DNA of 64,000 nucleotides from Marinobacter maroccanus (GTDB lineage: Bacteria; Pseudomonadota; Gammaproteobacteria; Pseudomonadales; Oleiphilaceae): positions 1-64,000 of the forward strand of contig NZ_PSSX01000009.1 in the NCBI RefSeq assembly GCF_002933275.1. The letters run 5' to 3'. Below the pieces are notes generated by a model. It had not been told where the DNA came from. It saw only the letters and a program-made list of their open reading frames with translations, and made no database searches. Both the position numbers and the translations under genes were made by a program. Positions 1 through 8,779 of the stretch are shown here, one piece after another (within the stretch, counting starts at the first letter, position 1; each line of letters opens with the position of its first letter).

Positions 1-1
1 C

Positions 2-760
2 ATCACGGACAGTTACGCTACGCCGGCCAACCTGCACGACAGCCGCCCTTATCTGGACAGGCTGGATCGCCAATGTGAGCGCTTTGGCTTCAATGTCTGG
101 GGCGTTGGACTGGATGCGGGCTACTACACCGCCGGCATCTGCAAGGGGCTGGAAGACCGGGGCCTCTACGGGGTGATGGGCTATCGGCGACCGAACAAGC
201 CCAAGGGCTATCTCCCGAAGCGCGCCTTTACCTACGACCCCGAGACCAACAGCTATCGATGCCCGCAAGGTCAGCAACTGATCTACGCCACCACCAATCG
301 CCTGGGCTATCGGGAGTACAAATCCAATCCGGCTCACTGCAAAGACTGCCCGCTACTGGGTCAGTGCACACGCAGCGCCAATCACGTCAAAGTGCTTACC
401 CGGCATGTCTGGCAAGACAGCAAGGACCGAACGGACAGTTACCGGTTAACCCCATGGGGCAAAGCGCTCTACAAACGACGACAGGAAACCGTAGAGCGAT
501 CATTCGCCGATGCCAAGCAGTTACATGGTCATCGTTACGCTCGCTTGCGAGGGCTCTCGAAGGTGCGTGAGCAATGCCTGTTGGCCGCCGCTGCCCAGAA
601 TATGAAGAAGATCGCGCAGATCCTGGCGCGTCTTTTATGGCTCAAATCCCTTGGGGTGCCTGGCTTGCAGAGCCAAATTCGGAAATGGGACCGGAAACTG
701 GCTTATTCGGAGTATTGGCAATCCGGTCGGGGATATTGGGCTAGATCCATCGCCAACTGA
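2..760 (+). CDS. IS1182-type transposase, 3' part (5' end outside window)
   Basis: The reading frame is open from the second base of the window to the TGA at 758-760, so this is the C-terminal ~252 residues of a longer protein. It reads through a DDE-type region (ITDSYATPANLHDSR, then VGLDAGYYTAGICKG). A cysteine-rich insert follows (CPQGQQL, HCKDCPLLGQC), then a C-terminal ERSFADAKQLHG block containing the usual third catalytic Glu. This arrangement is typical of IS1182-family transposases, which move DNA by cut-and-paste. An ATG at 173 is internal and not the true start. The missing N-terminus is simply off the edge, so it cannot be judged whether the element is intact. I did not identify a right terminal inverted repeat with confidence. 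Confidence 0.85.
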   Translation: MTDSYATPANLHDSRPYLDRLDRQCERFGFNVWGVGLDAGYYTAGICKGLEDRGLYGVMGYRRPNKPKGYLPKRAFTYDPETNSYRCPQGQQLIYATTNRLGYREYKSNPAHCKDCPLLGQCTRSANHVKVLTRHVWQDSKDRTDSYRLTPWGKALYKRRQETVERSFADAKQLHGHRYARLRGLSKVREQCLLAAAAQNMKKIAQILARLLWLKSLGVPGLQSQIRKWDRKLAYSEYWQSGRGYWARSIAN

Positions 761-780
761 ATTTAAAATGCCCAAGCGCA

Positions 781-807
781 ACGAACCCCGGAAAAACCGG
801 GGTTCGT
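781..807. repeat. Perfect 11-bp hairpin downstream of transposase
   Basis: An 11-bp perfect stem (781-791 with 797-807, arm acgaaccccgg) closes an AAAAA loop. It lies 20 bases after the transposase stop and directly before a second, T-tailed hairpin. It may be part of a tandem terminator or of the right end of the insertion sequence. No T-run follows it on the plus strand. Confidence 0.6.
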
Positions 808-817
808 CAGCAATCTG

Positions 818-846
818 AGCCCGGTGAACTTCACCGGGCTTTTTTT
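818..846 (+). terminator. Rho-independent terminator
   Basis: Stem 818-828 (agcccggtgaa) pairs perfectly with 830-840 across a one-base centre and is followed by TTTTTT at 841-846. It is a strong intrinsic terminator isolating the transposase from the downstream universal stress gene. Confidence 0.85.
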
Positions 847-929
847 GACATACCCAACAGGACATTGCCAATCTGAATGCAGGACAACAGACCAATGTTC
901 CGCAACTCAGGCGGAAAAGGAGAACTCTC

Positions 930-1349
930 ATGTATAGCAAGATCCTCGTTCCGGTCGACCTCGCCCATACCGATAAAATGGTGAAGGCGCTCAATACCTC
1001 CATTGATATTGCCAAGCATTACAACGCGACCCTGTGCTACGTCAGTGTCACCAACAGCACGCCGGGAGCCGCCGCCCACAATCCGAAAGAACTTAGAGAA
1101 AAACTCAGCGTCTTTGCGGACGAGCAGGGCAAATCCCATGGCATCAGCACGGACAGCATTGTCATGGAATCGGCAGATACCGCCGTGGAGCTGGACGACA
1201 AGCTTTTGGAGGCGATCGAAAAAACCGGTGCCGACCTGGTGGTGATGGCTTCTCATCCACCGGGTATCGGCGACAGGCTCCATATTCTCCATTCGAACGG
1301 CGCCAACATTGTCAGACACAGTGATATTTCGGTGTTCGTCGTACGCTGA
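930..1349 (+). CDS. Universal stress protein (UspA family)
   Basis: The 139-residue product is a single-domain UspA-type nucleotide-binding cytoplasmic protein. It starts MYSKILVPVDLA, the usual first strand and nucleotide-contact Asp. It ends with the GADLVVMASHPPG and HSNGANIVRHSDISVFVVR segments, matching the phosphate-binding G-2x-G-9x-G(S/N) region. The length is normal for the family. A ribosome site AGGAGA lies about 7 bases before the ATG. It stands alone between an IS terminator and a convergent gene, so context says nothing about its stress signal. Confidence 0.9.
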   Translation: MYSKILVPVDLAHTDKMVKALNTSIDIAKHYNATLCYVSVTNSTPGAAAHNPKELREKLSVFADEQGKSHGISTDSIVMESADTAVELDDKLLEAIEKTGADLVVMASHPPGIGDRLHILHSNGANIVRHSDISVFVVR

Positions 1350-1382
1350 GGACCAGATTCCCCTAAAATGGCGGCCGGGACG

Positions 1383-2243
1383 CTACTCCGGATGCTTTGC
1401 TGTATCAGGTCCTGGAAACTCCACACCTGTCACCTGAGCAATGAAGAACGGAAAATAATCGTCTGTGGCAAAGAAATTCCCGGCTTCCACGCGGGTTGGC
1501 AAGAGAAACCCCTGGAACTCTCGAAACTCTGACAGGAAACCGCCGAAAGGCTGCAGGCGATGGACTTTTTCCGGATTTGCATTGCTCCAGCGGTCGAAGC
1601 TTACCTGCAGGGGACGACCGTCTTCAGCCACCACAACATCCACCGCCTGCTCCATACCCTCGTGGCGGACAATCACCCTCGCGGTATTTACATCCACAAG
1701 CCTCCACGCAACACCCGGGCCTGGCAGCAGCGCCGCCGGCGACCAGAAAACCGCCTCTGCCACATACCGGCCGAATGCCGAACGGGTGTGATCCGGATCG
1801 CCGCCCATCCGGGCAACCGGCAGCAATCCCATCAGCCAGAACCGCGTCCACTGCTCGGTGTCTGAGCCGGAAATCCTGAGCAGGCCGCGGTTGGCGCTCA
1901 TTTTCCAGATAAATCCTTCGGGCATGGCCAGCATCTGGGTGGCCTGCATGGCCATGTAATCGGGCGACTCCCGATTACCCATAGCGAATTTTCCATTCAT
2001 GGATATCCGGGCCACTGTGTAGAGCGGTGTACCAGGCTGAATAGTGTACCGGAAATACCGCTGGGCCGGCTCCGGCAGGCCGTCAAGAAGAGAAAGATCG
2101 AAGCGCTGCGGTGACGCCGGCTGCAGAGCCGCCAACTTCGCCATGGCGGCCCGGTCCGCGGTGTCGTCAGCCTGTCGCCAGAACCAGAGGGCAACGGTGA
2201 CAGCAACCAACAAAATCAACAGGATCAGGAAAAAGATTTTCAT
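1383..2243 (-). CDS. Membrane-anchored DUF6544/DUF6920-like protein
   Basis: The product has 286 residues. The N-terminus is one hydrophobic segment (residues 3-22, ending FWRQ) and then a soluble domain expected outside the cytoplasmic membrane. The body contains LPEPAQRYFRYTI, EQWTRFWLMGLLPV and FWSPAALLPG, which I associate with the DUF6544 (DUF6920) family of unknown function. The family number is from memory. It is divergent from the RIO kinase gene, with only about 100 bases between starts. No strong ribosome site is visible before the ATG at 2243. Function unknown. Confidence 0.65.
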   Translation of the reverse strand: MKIFFLILLILLVAVTVALWFWRQADDTADRAAMAKLAALQPASPQRFDLSLLDGLPEPAQRYFRYTIQPGTPLYTVARISMNGKFAMGNRESPDYMAMQATQMLAMPEGFIWKMSANRGLLRISGSDTEQWTRFWLMGLLPVARMGGDPDHTRSAFGRYVAEAVFWSPAALLPGPGVAWRLVDVNTARVIVRHEGMEQAVDVVVAEDGRPLQVSFDRWSNANPEKVHRLQPFGGFLSEFREFQGFLLPTRVEAGNFFATDDYFPFFIAQVTGVEFPGPDTAKHPE

Positions 2244-2349
2244 GTAAGCTATGCTCCGTAGCAGTCATTGTCCCTGCCTGGCCCGTATCCAGTCTTGTTC
2301 CAGATCAACGAACGTGACTGGCCGACTCACTGTCCGTCTGAAAGGTTTT

Positions 2350-3204
2350 ATGAAAGTACCGAAGAGATTACAACCACTTGTCGATGACGGCATGGTGGAC
2401 GAAGTGCTCTACCAGCTTATGAGCGGCAAGGAAGCGCAGGTTTATGTGGTGCGCTGTGGCGACCAGACACGTTGCGCCAAGGTCTTCAAGGAAGCCTCGA
2501 AGCGAAGCTTCAAGCAGGCGGTGGAATACCAGGAAGGCCGTAAGGTCCGGAACAGCCGGCGTGCCCGGGCTATGAGCAAGAAGACCAAATACGGCCAGAA
2601 GGAACAGGAAGACGCCTGGCTCAACGCCGAGGTAGATGCCCTCTACCGGCTTGCCGCCGCGGGTGTCCGGGTTCCCGAACCCCTGGGCTTCGTGGACGGT
2701 GTGCTGCTGATGGAACTGGTGGCGGACGAAGATGGCAAGGCCGCGCCCAGGCTGGATGATGTCATCCTTTCCCCGGAACAGGCCCGAGACTTCCACGGCC
2801 AGGTCATCCGCGAGGTGGTTCGCATGTTGAGCGCCGGTCTGATCCATGGGGATCTGTCAGAATTCAACGTTCTGGTCGATGCCAACGGACCCGTTATCAT
2901 TGATCTTCCCCAGGCAGTCAATGCGTCCGGCAATAACAATGCAGAACGCATGCTCGAGCGCGACGTGGACAATATGCGCCGCTATTTTGGCCGATTTGCG
3001 CCGGAGCTGTTGAACACCGATTACGGCAAGGAGATCTGGGCACTCTACGAATCAGGCGACCTCCACCCGGACAGCAAACTCACCGGCTGCTTCCAGCACG
3101 ATGATACCGCCGCCAACGTCGACGAACTGATGGAAATCATCGATGCGGCAAAGGAAGAAGAGTGGGAGCGGCAGGAACGAATGAGGGACTCTGAAGAGGA
3201 CTGA
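2350..3204 (+). CDS. RIO1-type serine protein kinase
   Basis: This is a 284-residue atypical protein kinase of the RIO family. The ATP-binding Lys is at about residue 44 (CAKVF), the catalytic loop is LIHGDLSEFNVLVD (H166, D168, N173), and the metal-binding motif is VIIDLPQ (D185), the RIO equivalent of DFG. I chose the ATG at 2350 because GAAAGG lies just upstream and homology begins there; an in-frame ATG at 2251 would add 33 unrelated residues. The C-terminus is very acidic. Archaeal and eukaryotic RIO kinases act in ribosome maturation. Targets of the bacterial proteins are not established. Confidence 0.88.
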   Translation: MKVPKRLQPLVDDGMVDEVLYQLMSGKEAQVYVVRCGDQTRCAKVFKEASKRSFKQAVEYQEGRKVRNSRRARAMSKKTKYGQKEQEDAWLNAEVDALYRLAAAGVRVPEPLGFVDGVLLMELVADEDGKAAPRLDDVILSPEQARDFHGQVIREVVRMLSAGLIHGDLSEFNVLVDANGPVIIDLPQAVNASGNNNAERMLERDVDNMRRYFGRFAPELLNTDYGKEIWALYESGDLHPDSKLTGCFQHDDTAANVDELMEIIDAAKEEEWERQERMRDSEED

Positions 3205-3222
3205 AATAATAGCCGCTGCTGG

Positions 3223-3693
3223 TCAGCTCTCGGGCGTCGTTTTCTGTTCGCTGACCATTACTGACATCACCTCCTGTTCCCTGGGTCCGGGCAGAATACC
3301 CGTCAACCAGGCTTCGATAACCGGCTCACCGTGCTGATTGGAGAGTACCGCTTCGGCCCGGGCCCGGTTGCGCTCATCTACATCGGTAATGGTGAACACG
3401 CAGGTTATGGTGTCGCCGAAATACACTGGCCGGAGGAAGCGAAAGTTCATTCCGGACGCTAGCCAGCCTATCTGCCCGCCCACTTCCGTGATCATTCCAC
3501 CAACCAGAAGACCATGGCAGATCTTGCCCTGCAGGTTCTTGGCCTGTGCAAATTCATCGCTGTAGTGGACCGGGTTCTGATCGCGGCTGATGTCTCCAAA
3601 GGACAGGGTCTCATCCTCGGTGAACGTTCGCGCCAGGGTAAAGGAATCCCCGGCTTTCAGGCCGGCAATGGCTCTCTTTCGAATATCAGACAT
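3223..3693 (-). CDS. MaoC-like (R)-specific enoyl-CoA hydratase
   Basis: The 156-residue protein has a single hot-dog fold. The hydratase motif SRDQNPVH supplies the catalytic Asp38 and His43, and HGLLVGGMITEV follows as the usual central helix. Such proteins hydrate trans-2-enoyl-CoA to (R)-3-hydroxyacyl-CoA, linking beta-oxidation to other acyl pools. Length and motif spacing resemble PhaJ-type enzymes. It ends 19 bases from the RIO kinase stop (convergent). It lies 27 bases downstream of the CopD-like gene on the same strand, so co-transcription is likely, although no shared pathway is obvious. Confidence 0.88.
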   Translation of the reverse strand: MSDIRKRAIAGLKAGDSFTLARTFTEDETLSFGDISRDQNPVHYSDEFAQAKNLQGKICHGLLVGGMITEVGGQIGWLASGMNFRFLRPVYFGDTITCVFTITDVDERNRARAEAVLSNQHGEPVIEAWLTGILPGPREQEVMSVMVSEQKTTPES

Positions 3694-3720
3694 GGTATCG
3701 GTCCCCGATCGCTCAGCAGT

Positions 3721-4176
3721 TCACAGGTACCGACCGCCAGACCCTATGGCGATCACAATCAGGCCGAGGATCAGATTGATACCCACAAGCCGGCGAATCT
3801 TTCCCACCTGAACGCCGCCAGCCTGCGGATCCTTGTCTGCAACCGCCTGCTTGAGCCGCCGGAAAGGGGCAAAATACACGTGGAAGTAGAGCAGCATCAT
3901 TACCAGCCCGAGCGTCTGCATGGCATGAATATGCCAGCCAGCACCGGCCATACCGCCAAACACACTGAAAATCATCCAGTAGCCGGTGACCAGTAGCAGT
4001 AGAACTGACAGCCACACCCAACGGAAGAAGCGTTCAAGTGTCCTGGACCAGAGAGCGCCACGTTGTGAGGCCTCTACCACCTCAACCACGGCGGGGCGCA
4101 TCGCCATGTAGGCGAAGAACATCCCGCCAACCCAGATAACCGCTGACAGAACGTGCAGTGCAATTGCAAGACTCAT
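3721..4176 (-). CDS. CopD-family integral membrane protein
   Basis: The 151-residue protein has four predicted membrane segments. The first helix begins ALHVLSAVIWVGGMFFAYM and the third includes HIHAMQTLGLVMMLLYFHVYF; these His-rich helices are typical of the CopD/HemJ-like superfamily, which can bind haem or copper. It is shorter than full CopD and lacks a fused CopC domain. It sits between the diguanylate cyclase gene (23 bases upstream) and maoC on the same strand. The exact substrate cannot be read from the sequence. Confidence 0.78.
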   Translation of the reverse strand: MSLAIALHVLSAVIWVGGMFFAYMAMRPAVVEVVEASQRGALWSRTLERFFRWVWLSVLLLLVTGYWMIFSVFGGMAGAGWHIHAMQTLGLVMMLLYFHVYFAPFRRLKQAVADKDPQAGGVQVGKIRRLVGINLILGLIVIAIGSGGRYL

Positions 4177-4199
4177 GAAAACTCCTCTTTGCCTGGCTC

Positions 4200-5261
4200 T
4201 CAGATGGTTTCAAGCTCTACCCGATTCCGGCCGCCGGTTTTACCCCGGTAGAGCGCCTCGTCAGCCCGACTGACCGCCGTACTCAGGTCCTCGCCAGCCC
4301 GCAGCTCGCTCACCCCGATACTGATCGTAACATCGGCATCACCACCAATAATCCCACTCCAGTCTCTGGCCAAAAATGCGTTGCGTATCCGCTCCGCGCT
4401 TGCCTGCGCTTTGCCGGAATCCGTATCAGGGAGAATGGCCAGGAACTCCTCACCGCCCCACCTACCAATCAGATCCTGGGCTCGCAGCTCCTCACGAATC
4501 ACATCGGCAACGAAACCCAACACTCGGTCGCCGGTTTCGTGGCCATAGGCGTCGTTGATTGATTTGAAATGATCGACATCCAGCAGAAGAAATCCAACCG
4601 GGTGGCCGCTGCGGCTGAACCTGGCCAATTCTTTTTCAGCCAGATAGGTCATGTGCCGGCGATTGAAAAGCCCGGTCAGTGAATCCGTTGTTGCCATTTC
4701 CCGGAGCTTGCGCTGGGCTGTGACCACCATTCTCAGGTAATAGGAAGACAGGTAACTGAACATGGCAAAGACCACGCTCAGGTTAAACAGATGGACGATA
4801 TGCAGAGCCGTTTGATGAATCGGCTGTAACGGCTCGATATACCACATCAGGACATCCAGGGCGATGTAGTAACCCCACAGGGCCAACAGCGCATAGATGG
4901 CCCATTTCCGTGATGCGGACACACAAATCGCCGGTATGAACATCAACAGGTAATAATGGAAACCGCTCTCCCATCCAATCAGAACGATGCCAAGTCCGGC
5001 ATGGCCAAGCACTTCGGCCCAGATGAGTACGACCGCAATCCTGTTCCTGTGGTATTTGAGTGCGTAATAGGCCCCGGCGTACATGGCCACGCTAACCACG
5101 TTGATCCATGCCAGAATCGGCGAACCCAATGCATGAAAAAGAAAGAAAAAGATGACATCTACAGTTCCGGCGATCTGGGCACATCGCATGGCCAAACGCC
5201 AGAACTGGGGCCTGCGCTCCCGCTCAGGCTCATAATTCATTGGAGCACTCGCACTTTTCAT
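4200..5261 (-). CDS. Membrane diguanylate cyclase (GGDEF)
   Basis: The 353-residue protein carries about six hydrophobic helices within residues 25-180, forming a membrane sensor, and then a GGDEF domain from about residue 190 (TTDSLTGLFNRRH). The active-site motif is GGEEF at 269-273, so cyclase activity (2 GTP to c-di-GMP) is expected. An RxxD inhibitory site (R260, D263) lies exactly five residues before it, predicting product inhibition. The chosen ATG has AAGGA upstream with rather long spacing. It probably heads the copD-like and maoC genes. Confidence 0.9.
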   Translation of the reverse strand: MKSASAPMNYEPERERRPQFWRLAMRCAQIAGTVDVIFFFLFHALGSPILAWINVVSVAMYAGAYYALKYHRNRIAVVLIWAEVLGHAGLGIVLIGWESGFHYYLLMFIPAICVSASRKWAIYALLALWGYYIALDVLMWYIEPLQPIHQTALHIVHLFNLSVVFAMFSYLSSYYLRMVVTAQRKLREMATTDSLTGLFNRRHMTYLAEKELARFSRSGHPVGFLLLDVDHFKSINDAYGHETGDRVLGFVADVIREELRAQDLIGRWGGEEFLAILPDTDSGKAQASAERIRNAFLARDWSGIIGGDADVTISIGVSELRAGEDLSTAVSRADEALYRGKTGGRNRVELETI

Positions 5262-5354
5262 CGACAGCAGAATTCCTTTTTAAGTTAACAAGAGTACTCG
5301 TTAAAACAGAATCCTGCCTCACTCCAATGCAAACAAATGAAAATGTTTTTAGGA

Positions 5355-6026
5355 TCACCACGGCAGCTCGTCGCCGTTGCTGTGCCAGAACGATCCGGTA
5401 TTCTCCAGGGTCAGGCCATCAATCCGCTCTGCCAGGCCCTTTGCCGATTCTTCTGGAGTAATCAACCCACCAAAATTCACCATTCGGGTCTGAACATAAC
5501 CCGGGTGCAGCTGGGCCACGGCGATACCCCGCGGTTTCAGATCCATCGCGAGGGACTTGCCAAAGGCATTCAACGCCGCCTTTGAAGCACGGTACCCATA
5601 GCGGCCGCCAGAGTCGTTGTCGGCGATAGAGCCCATCCGGCTGGTGATGTTGGCGATTTTGCCTCCGGAGGGGATTTTTTCGAACAAGGCTTCAGCCACT
5701 CTCAGGGGAGCATAGGCATTGATCTCCATCTGGGTGCGGATGGAATCGAAATCGATACTGCCCAGTTTCTCGTCCTGCAGCAGACCGGCATTGTTGATCA
5801 ACAGATCGATACGCTCGCCCTCAAGACCGGCCACGAGCTTGGTTACGCCCTCATCGGTGGTCACATCGACTCTGTCGATGATCCTCGCCGCAACCTCTTC
5901 CAGCTCCGGCGAGGCCTCCCGGCACACGCCGATCACCGAGCAGCCGCGGCTTGCATAGAGCCGGGCGAGCTCCAGACCAATGCCCCGGTTTGCCCCGGTG
6001 ATTACAACAGTGGAATTATCGGACAT
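5355..6026 (-). CDS. Short-chain dehydrogenase/reductase
   Basis: The 223-residue NAD(P)-dependent SDR has the glycine motif TGANRGIG near the N-terminus, NNAG in the middle, and the catalytic YGYRASKAALN (Tyr-xxx-Lys). It resembles the C-factor/sniffer-like short SDRs. I chose the ATG at 6026 because GAGGAGG lies 5 bases upstream; an in-frame ATG seven codons earlier has no such site. The substrate is unknown. It is divergent from the mtfA-like gene. Confidence 0.88.
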   Translation of the reverse strand: MSDNSTVVITGANRGIGLELARLYASRGCSVIGVCREASPELEEVAARIIDRVDVTTDEGVTKLVAGLEGERIDLLINNAGLLQDEKLGSIDFDSIRTQMEINAYAPLRVAEALFEKIPSGGKIANITSRMGSIADNDSGGRYGYRASKAALNAFGKSLAMDLKPRGIAVAQLHPGYVQTRMVNFGGLITPEESAKGLAERIDGLTLENTGSFWHSNGDELPW

Positions 6027-6173
6027 ATCAGCCTCCTCAACGATCAATTCAGTTCATGCAGCTTCACATCCCCTGCACTGTAGAACAACCAGCAATACGG
6101 GGCCCTGACTGCGTGCAGATCCAATTTTTCTGTAAGATACGGGGTAATTCAATCAATGGTCGCTGGGGGCAGC

Positions 6174-7004
6174 ATGTCGGCAGCACTTGTTTTCGCAGTA
6201 TTTGCAGTGACCCTGATCGCGGCAACCATATTCTACCTCTTCTTCTACCGCGCCTGGCGGAGGGAACGGGAACTGAGGGCCCCCTTTCCAACACCGTGGC
6301 GCGAGCATCTTGATTCGAACGTGCCGCTTTACCGACAGCTTCCTGAAGCCCTCAAGCAAACCTTGGAGCAACGGGTCCAGCTTTTTCTCTCCGAGAAAGA
6401 ATTCTATGGCTGTGACGGCTTTGAGGTGGACGACACGGTGAGAGTAACCATTGCCGGCCACGCCTGTTTGCTGATTCTTGCCCGCCCCTATTCGGATTTT
6501 GACGAGGTAAGCAGCATTCTGGTCTATCCCGATGCCTATCACGTCAGAGACATTGAAAGCGATGGCATGGTTGTCAGCGAAAGTAATGAAATTCGGGCCG
6601 GCGAGGCCTCAAGCAGGGGCCAGGTGGTGCTGGCCTGGCGAGAATGTCAGGAGGCCGCCAGGAACCCGCACAGTGGCCATAACGTCATGCTACATGAGTT
6701 TGCACACCAGCTGGACTACCTGGACGGCACCGCAGACGGGGCACCGCCGCTGAGTGGAGAGCAGGCCCTGCACTGGCAAAGTTCCATGACGACGGCCTAC
6801 GAAGACCTCAGGCATTCCCTCCGGCACCACCATAGATCCTGGCTTGATCCATACGGCGCTACCGAACCGGCAGAATTTTTCGCAGTGCTGACCGAGGCAT
6901 TTTTCCAGCAGCCGCGCCATCTCAAGCGAGAACAGCCCGAGGTCTACAAGGCCCTGCAAGGGTATTATCGACTGGATCCGACAACTCTGTGGCAGGATGC
7001 GTGA
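6174..7004 (+). CDS. mtfA: MtfA-type zinc-dependent peptidase, membrane-anchored
   Basis: This is a 276-residue gluzincin. The zinc motif is HEFAH (H174, E175, H178), and EPAEFFAVLTEAFF downstream carries the conserved acidic residues of the MtfA/YeeI family. In E. coli, MtfA binds the repressor Mlc and cleaves small peptides. Here an N-terminal hydrophobic helix (residues 4-25) precedes the domain, so the protein should be membrane-tethered. The start at 6174 is preferred for its GGGGG-containing ribosome site; ATG 6156 is the alternative. A DUF2897 gene follows on the same strand. Confidence 0.88.
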   Translation: MSAALVFAVFAVTLIAATIFYLFFYRAWRRERELRAPFPTPWREHLDSNVPLYRQLPEALKQTLEQRVQLFLSEKEFYGCDGFEVDDTVRVTIAGHACLLILARPYSDFDEVSSILVYPDAYHVRDIESDGMVVSESNEIRAGEASSRGQVVLAWRECQEAARNPHSGHNVMLHEFAHQLDYLDGTADGAPPLSGEQALHWQSSMTTAYEDLRHSLRHHHRSWLDPYGATEPAEFFAVLTEAFFQQPRHLKREQPEVYKALQGYYRLDPTTLWQDA

Positions 7005-7068
7005 CAGTTGTGACAGATCGATGCGTGGTCCACTATGTAGGGAAGTGGATCATTTGGTGGAGGTGGAC

Positions 7069-7245
7069 ATGCCAGCCATAGGATGGATATTCATAATTGT
7101 TGCCCTTGCGTTGATCGTGGGCAGCCTGATGATACTGCGCGACAACGCACACAGCATGAAAATCTCCGATGAGAAAATGAAAAAGATTCAGGCCCGAAAG
7201 GCGGAGATCGAAGCCGAGGAAAGCGCGGAAGACAAGGAGTGGTAG
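7069..7245 (+). CDS. DUF2897-like small membrane protein
   Basis: The 58-residue protein is one transmembrane segment (AIGWIFIIVALALIVGSLMIL) followed by a charged cytoplasmic tail (KMKKIQARKAEIEAEE) likely to be helical. It matches my recollection of the DUF2897 family. The ATG at 7069 has GGAGG about 7 bases upstream; an in-frame ATG at 6997 would overlap the previous gene and add unrelated residues. It lies 64 bases after mtfA, probably co-transcribed. Function unknown. Confidence 0.75.
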   Translation: MPAIGWIFIIVALALIVGSLMILRDNAHSMKISDEKMKKIQARKAEIEAEESAEDKEW

Positions 7246-7287
7246 CCCGGCCAGTTCAAGCATAGAAGACTAAACCGGGCAGATGCG

Positions 7288-7797
7288 TCAGTGCCCGCTG
7301 TAGCCCATTTCCTTGCCGGAGTGGTCCATGCTTTGTTTTTCCATCATCTCGCGATCCAGCGGCGCAACATTCAGCTCAACCTGCATCTCTTCAGCGCCCT
7401 CAAAGCTCAGGGTCATCGGAATGCTCTCACCCTCGCGCAACGGGCTTTTCAGTTTTTCCAGCATCAGATGAAAGCTGTGGGGCTTCAACTCCACGGTACT
7501 ACCCCCTGGTATGACAAGCCCGCCCTTGACCGGAGCCATTCGCATCACACCATCGTGCATGCTGGTCTCGTGGATCGATACGCTGCCTGCCCTGGGGGTT
7601 GCGGCACCAACCAGGGTGATATCACTGCTGCCGCTGTTAGAGATACTCATGTAGCCCACCCCCATGGGCGTACCAGGCGGTGTAGGCCGGCTCCAGGGGT
7701 GATCGACCTTGACCGGCCCCTGGCTGTAATCATGGGCCAGAGCTGTCGGGGCAACCAGGGCCAATGCCAGCACAAATACGCTCAGGCAGTACTTCAT
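7288..7797 (-). CDS. Periplasmic copper chaperone PCu(A)C
   Basis: The 169-residue exported protein has a signal peptide (residues 1-21, cleavage near ALAHD). Its cupredoxin-like domain carries the copper ligands H76, M87, H110 and M112, in the spacing typical of PCu(A)C. Members deliver Cu(I) to the CuA or CuB centres of cytochrome oxidases. The C-terminus is Met/His rich (MEKQSMDHSGKEMGYSGH), which may add copper binding. The ATG at 7797 has AAGGA upstream; the 38-residue upstream extension has no signal character and is rejected. Confidence 0.9.
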   Translation of the reverse strand: MKYCLSVFVLALALVAPTALAHDYSQGPVKVDHPWSRPTPPGTPMGVGYMSISNSGSSDITLVGAATPRAGSVSIHETSMHDGVMRMAPVKGGLVIPGGSTVELKPHSFHLMLEKLKSPLREGESIPMTLSFEGAEEMQVELNVAPLDREMMEKQSMDHSGKEMGYSGH

Positions 7798-8056
7798 GTC
7801 CAGTATTCCTTGTCGATGATATAGAGGTACAGGATAAAAAGACGGTACCGCGGATCCAAGTTTTTCAGTGCGACGAATGGTCGCAGATAGTCGGGCGAAG
7901 CGCCAATTCAAGCTCCCATGCCTTCAGGCCGTCATCCTTGGAACTAAATGCTGCCAAATATGACAACAGGGTAATACCGAACCCATGAACCCACGGCGTC
8001 AGTCAGCGTAAACTGGCGTCAATACGTAGCGGGTTATCTGAAAGAGGAGCTGGCAA

Positions 8057-8776
8057 ATGAACGTAATGTCTGTACTGAACCAGGTAATGAAACAGGCCCA
8101 GGGCACTCAATCCCAGGGTGGAGGCATGGATGTCAACAAGATGGTGAACAGCCTTGGCAGCCAATTCAAAGGCGGCCAAAGTTCCGGTTCAGGCATTGAC
8201 GTGAAAAGCCTGCTGGGCGGTGGTGCCCTGGGTATGATGCTGGGGTCCAAACGCGGCCGGAAAATGGGCGGCAAAGCCCTGAAATACGGTGCCCTTGCCG
8301 GCGTGGGCGTATTGGCATGGAAAGCCTATCAGAACTATCAGACCAACAGTCAGAATTCGGCCCAGCCGACAATCGCGCAACAGGGCCAACCACTGGAGCA
8401 ACTGCAGGGACAGGCTCAGGAGCATAGAGGACTGGAAATACTCCAGGCCATGATCATGGCGGCCCGTGCTGATGGCCACATCGACGCCAACGAGCGCGCC
8501 CTTCTTACCCAGGAAATCGAAAAACTGGGGCCGGATGACGAACTCCACACCTGGATCCAACAGCAGTTCGACGCCCCGCTGGATGCATCTGCCCTGGCCC
8601 GCAATGCTGACTCGCCACAGGCAAGCCGGGAAATCTACATCGTCAGTGCCGTAATGATTGACGAACAGAACCCCATGGAGCGCGCGTGGCTGGACCAACT
8701 GGCCAGCGCCCTGCAGCTCGACCCAGGGCTTGCGAGGGAACTGGAGCAACAGATCCAGAGTGCAACAACGGGGTAA
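8057..8776 (+). CDS. DUF533 / TerB-like membrane protein (YebE family)
   Basis: The 239-residue protein begins with a Gly/Gln-rich low-complexity region (residues 10-50). A short glycine-rich membrane-associated segment follows (LLGGGALGMMLGS, then YGALAGVGVLAWKAY). From about residue 120 there is an alpha-helical TerB-like domain (LEILQAMIMAARADGHIDANE) with an acidic loop that may bind metal. This is the DUF533/YebE arrangement. GAGGAG lies upstream of the start. Function unproven; an envelope stress association is known for E. coli yebE, but nothing here shows it. Confidence 0.82.
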   Translation: MNVMSVLNQVMKQAQGTQSQGGGMDVNKMVNSLGSQFKGGQSSGSGIDVKSLLGGGALGMMLGSKRGRKMGGKALKYGALAGVGVLAWKAYQNYQTNSQNSAQPTIAQQGQPLEQLQGQAQEHRGLEILQAMIMAARADGHIDANERALLTQEIEKLGPDDELHTWIQQQFDAPLDASALARNADSPQASREIYIVSAVMIDEQNPMERAWLDQLASALQLDPGLARELEQQIQSATTG

Positions 8777-8779
8777 AAG

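Noticed and set aside
7249..7283. Possible hairpin gcccgg...ccgggc after the DUF2897 gene
   Set aside because: The arms are six bases with a loop over 20 bases and no T-run; too weak to call a terminator.
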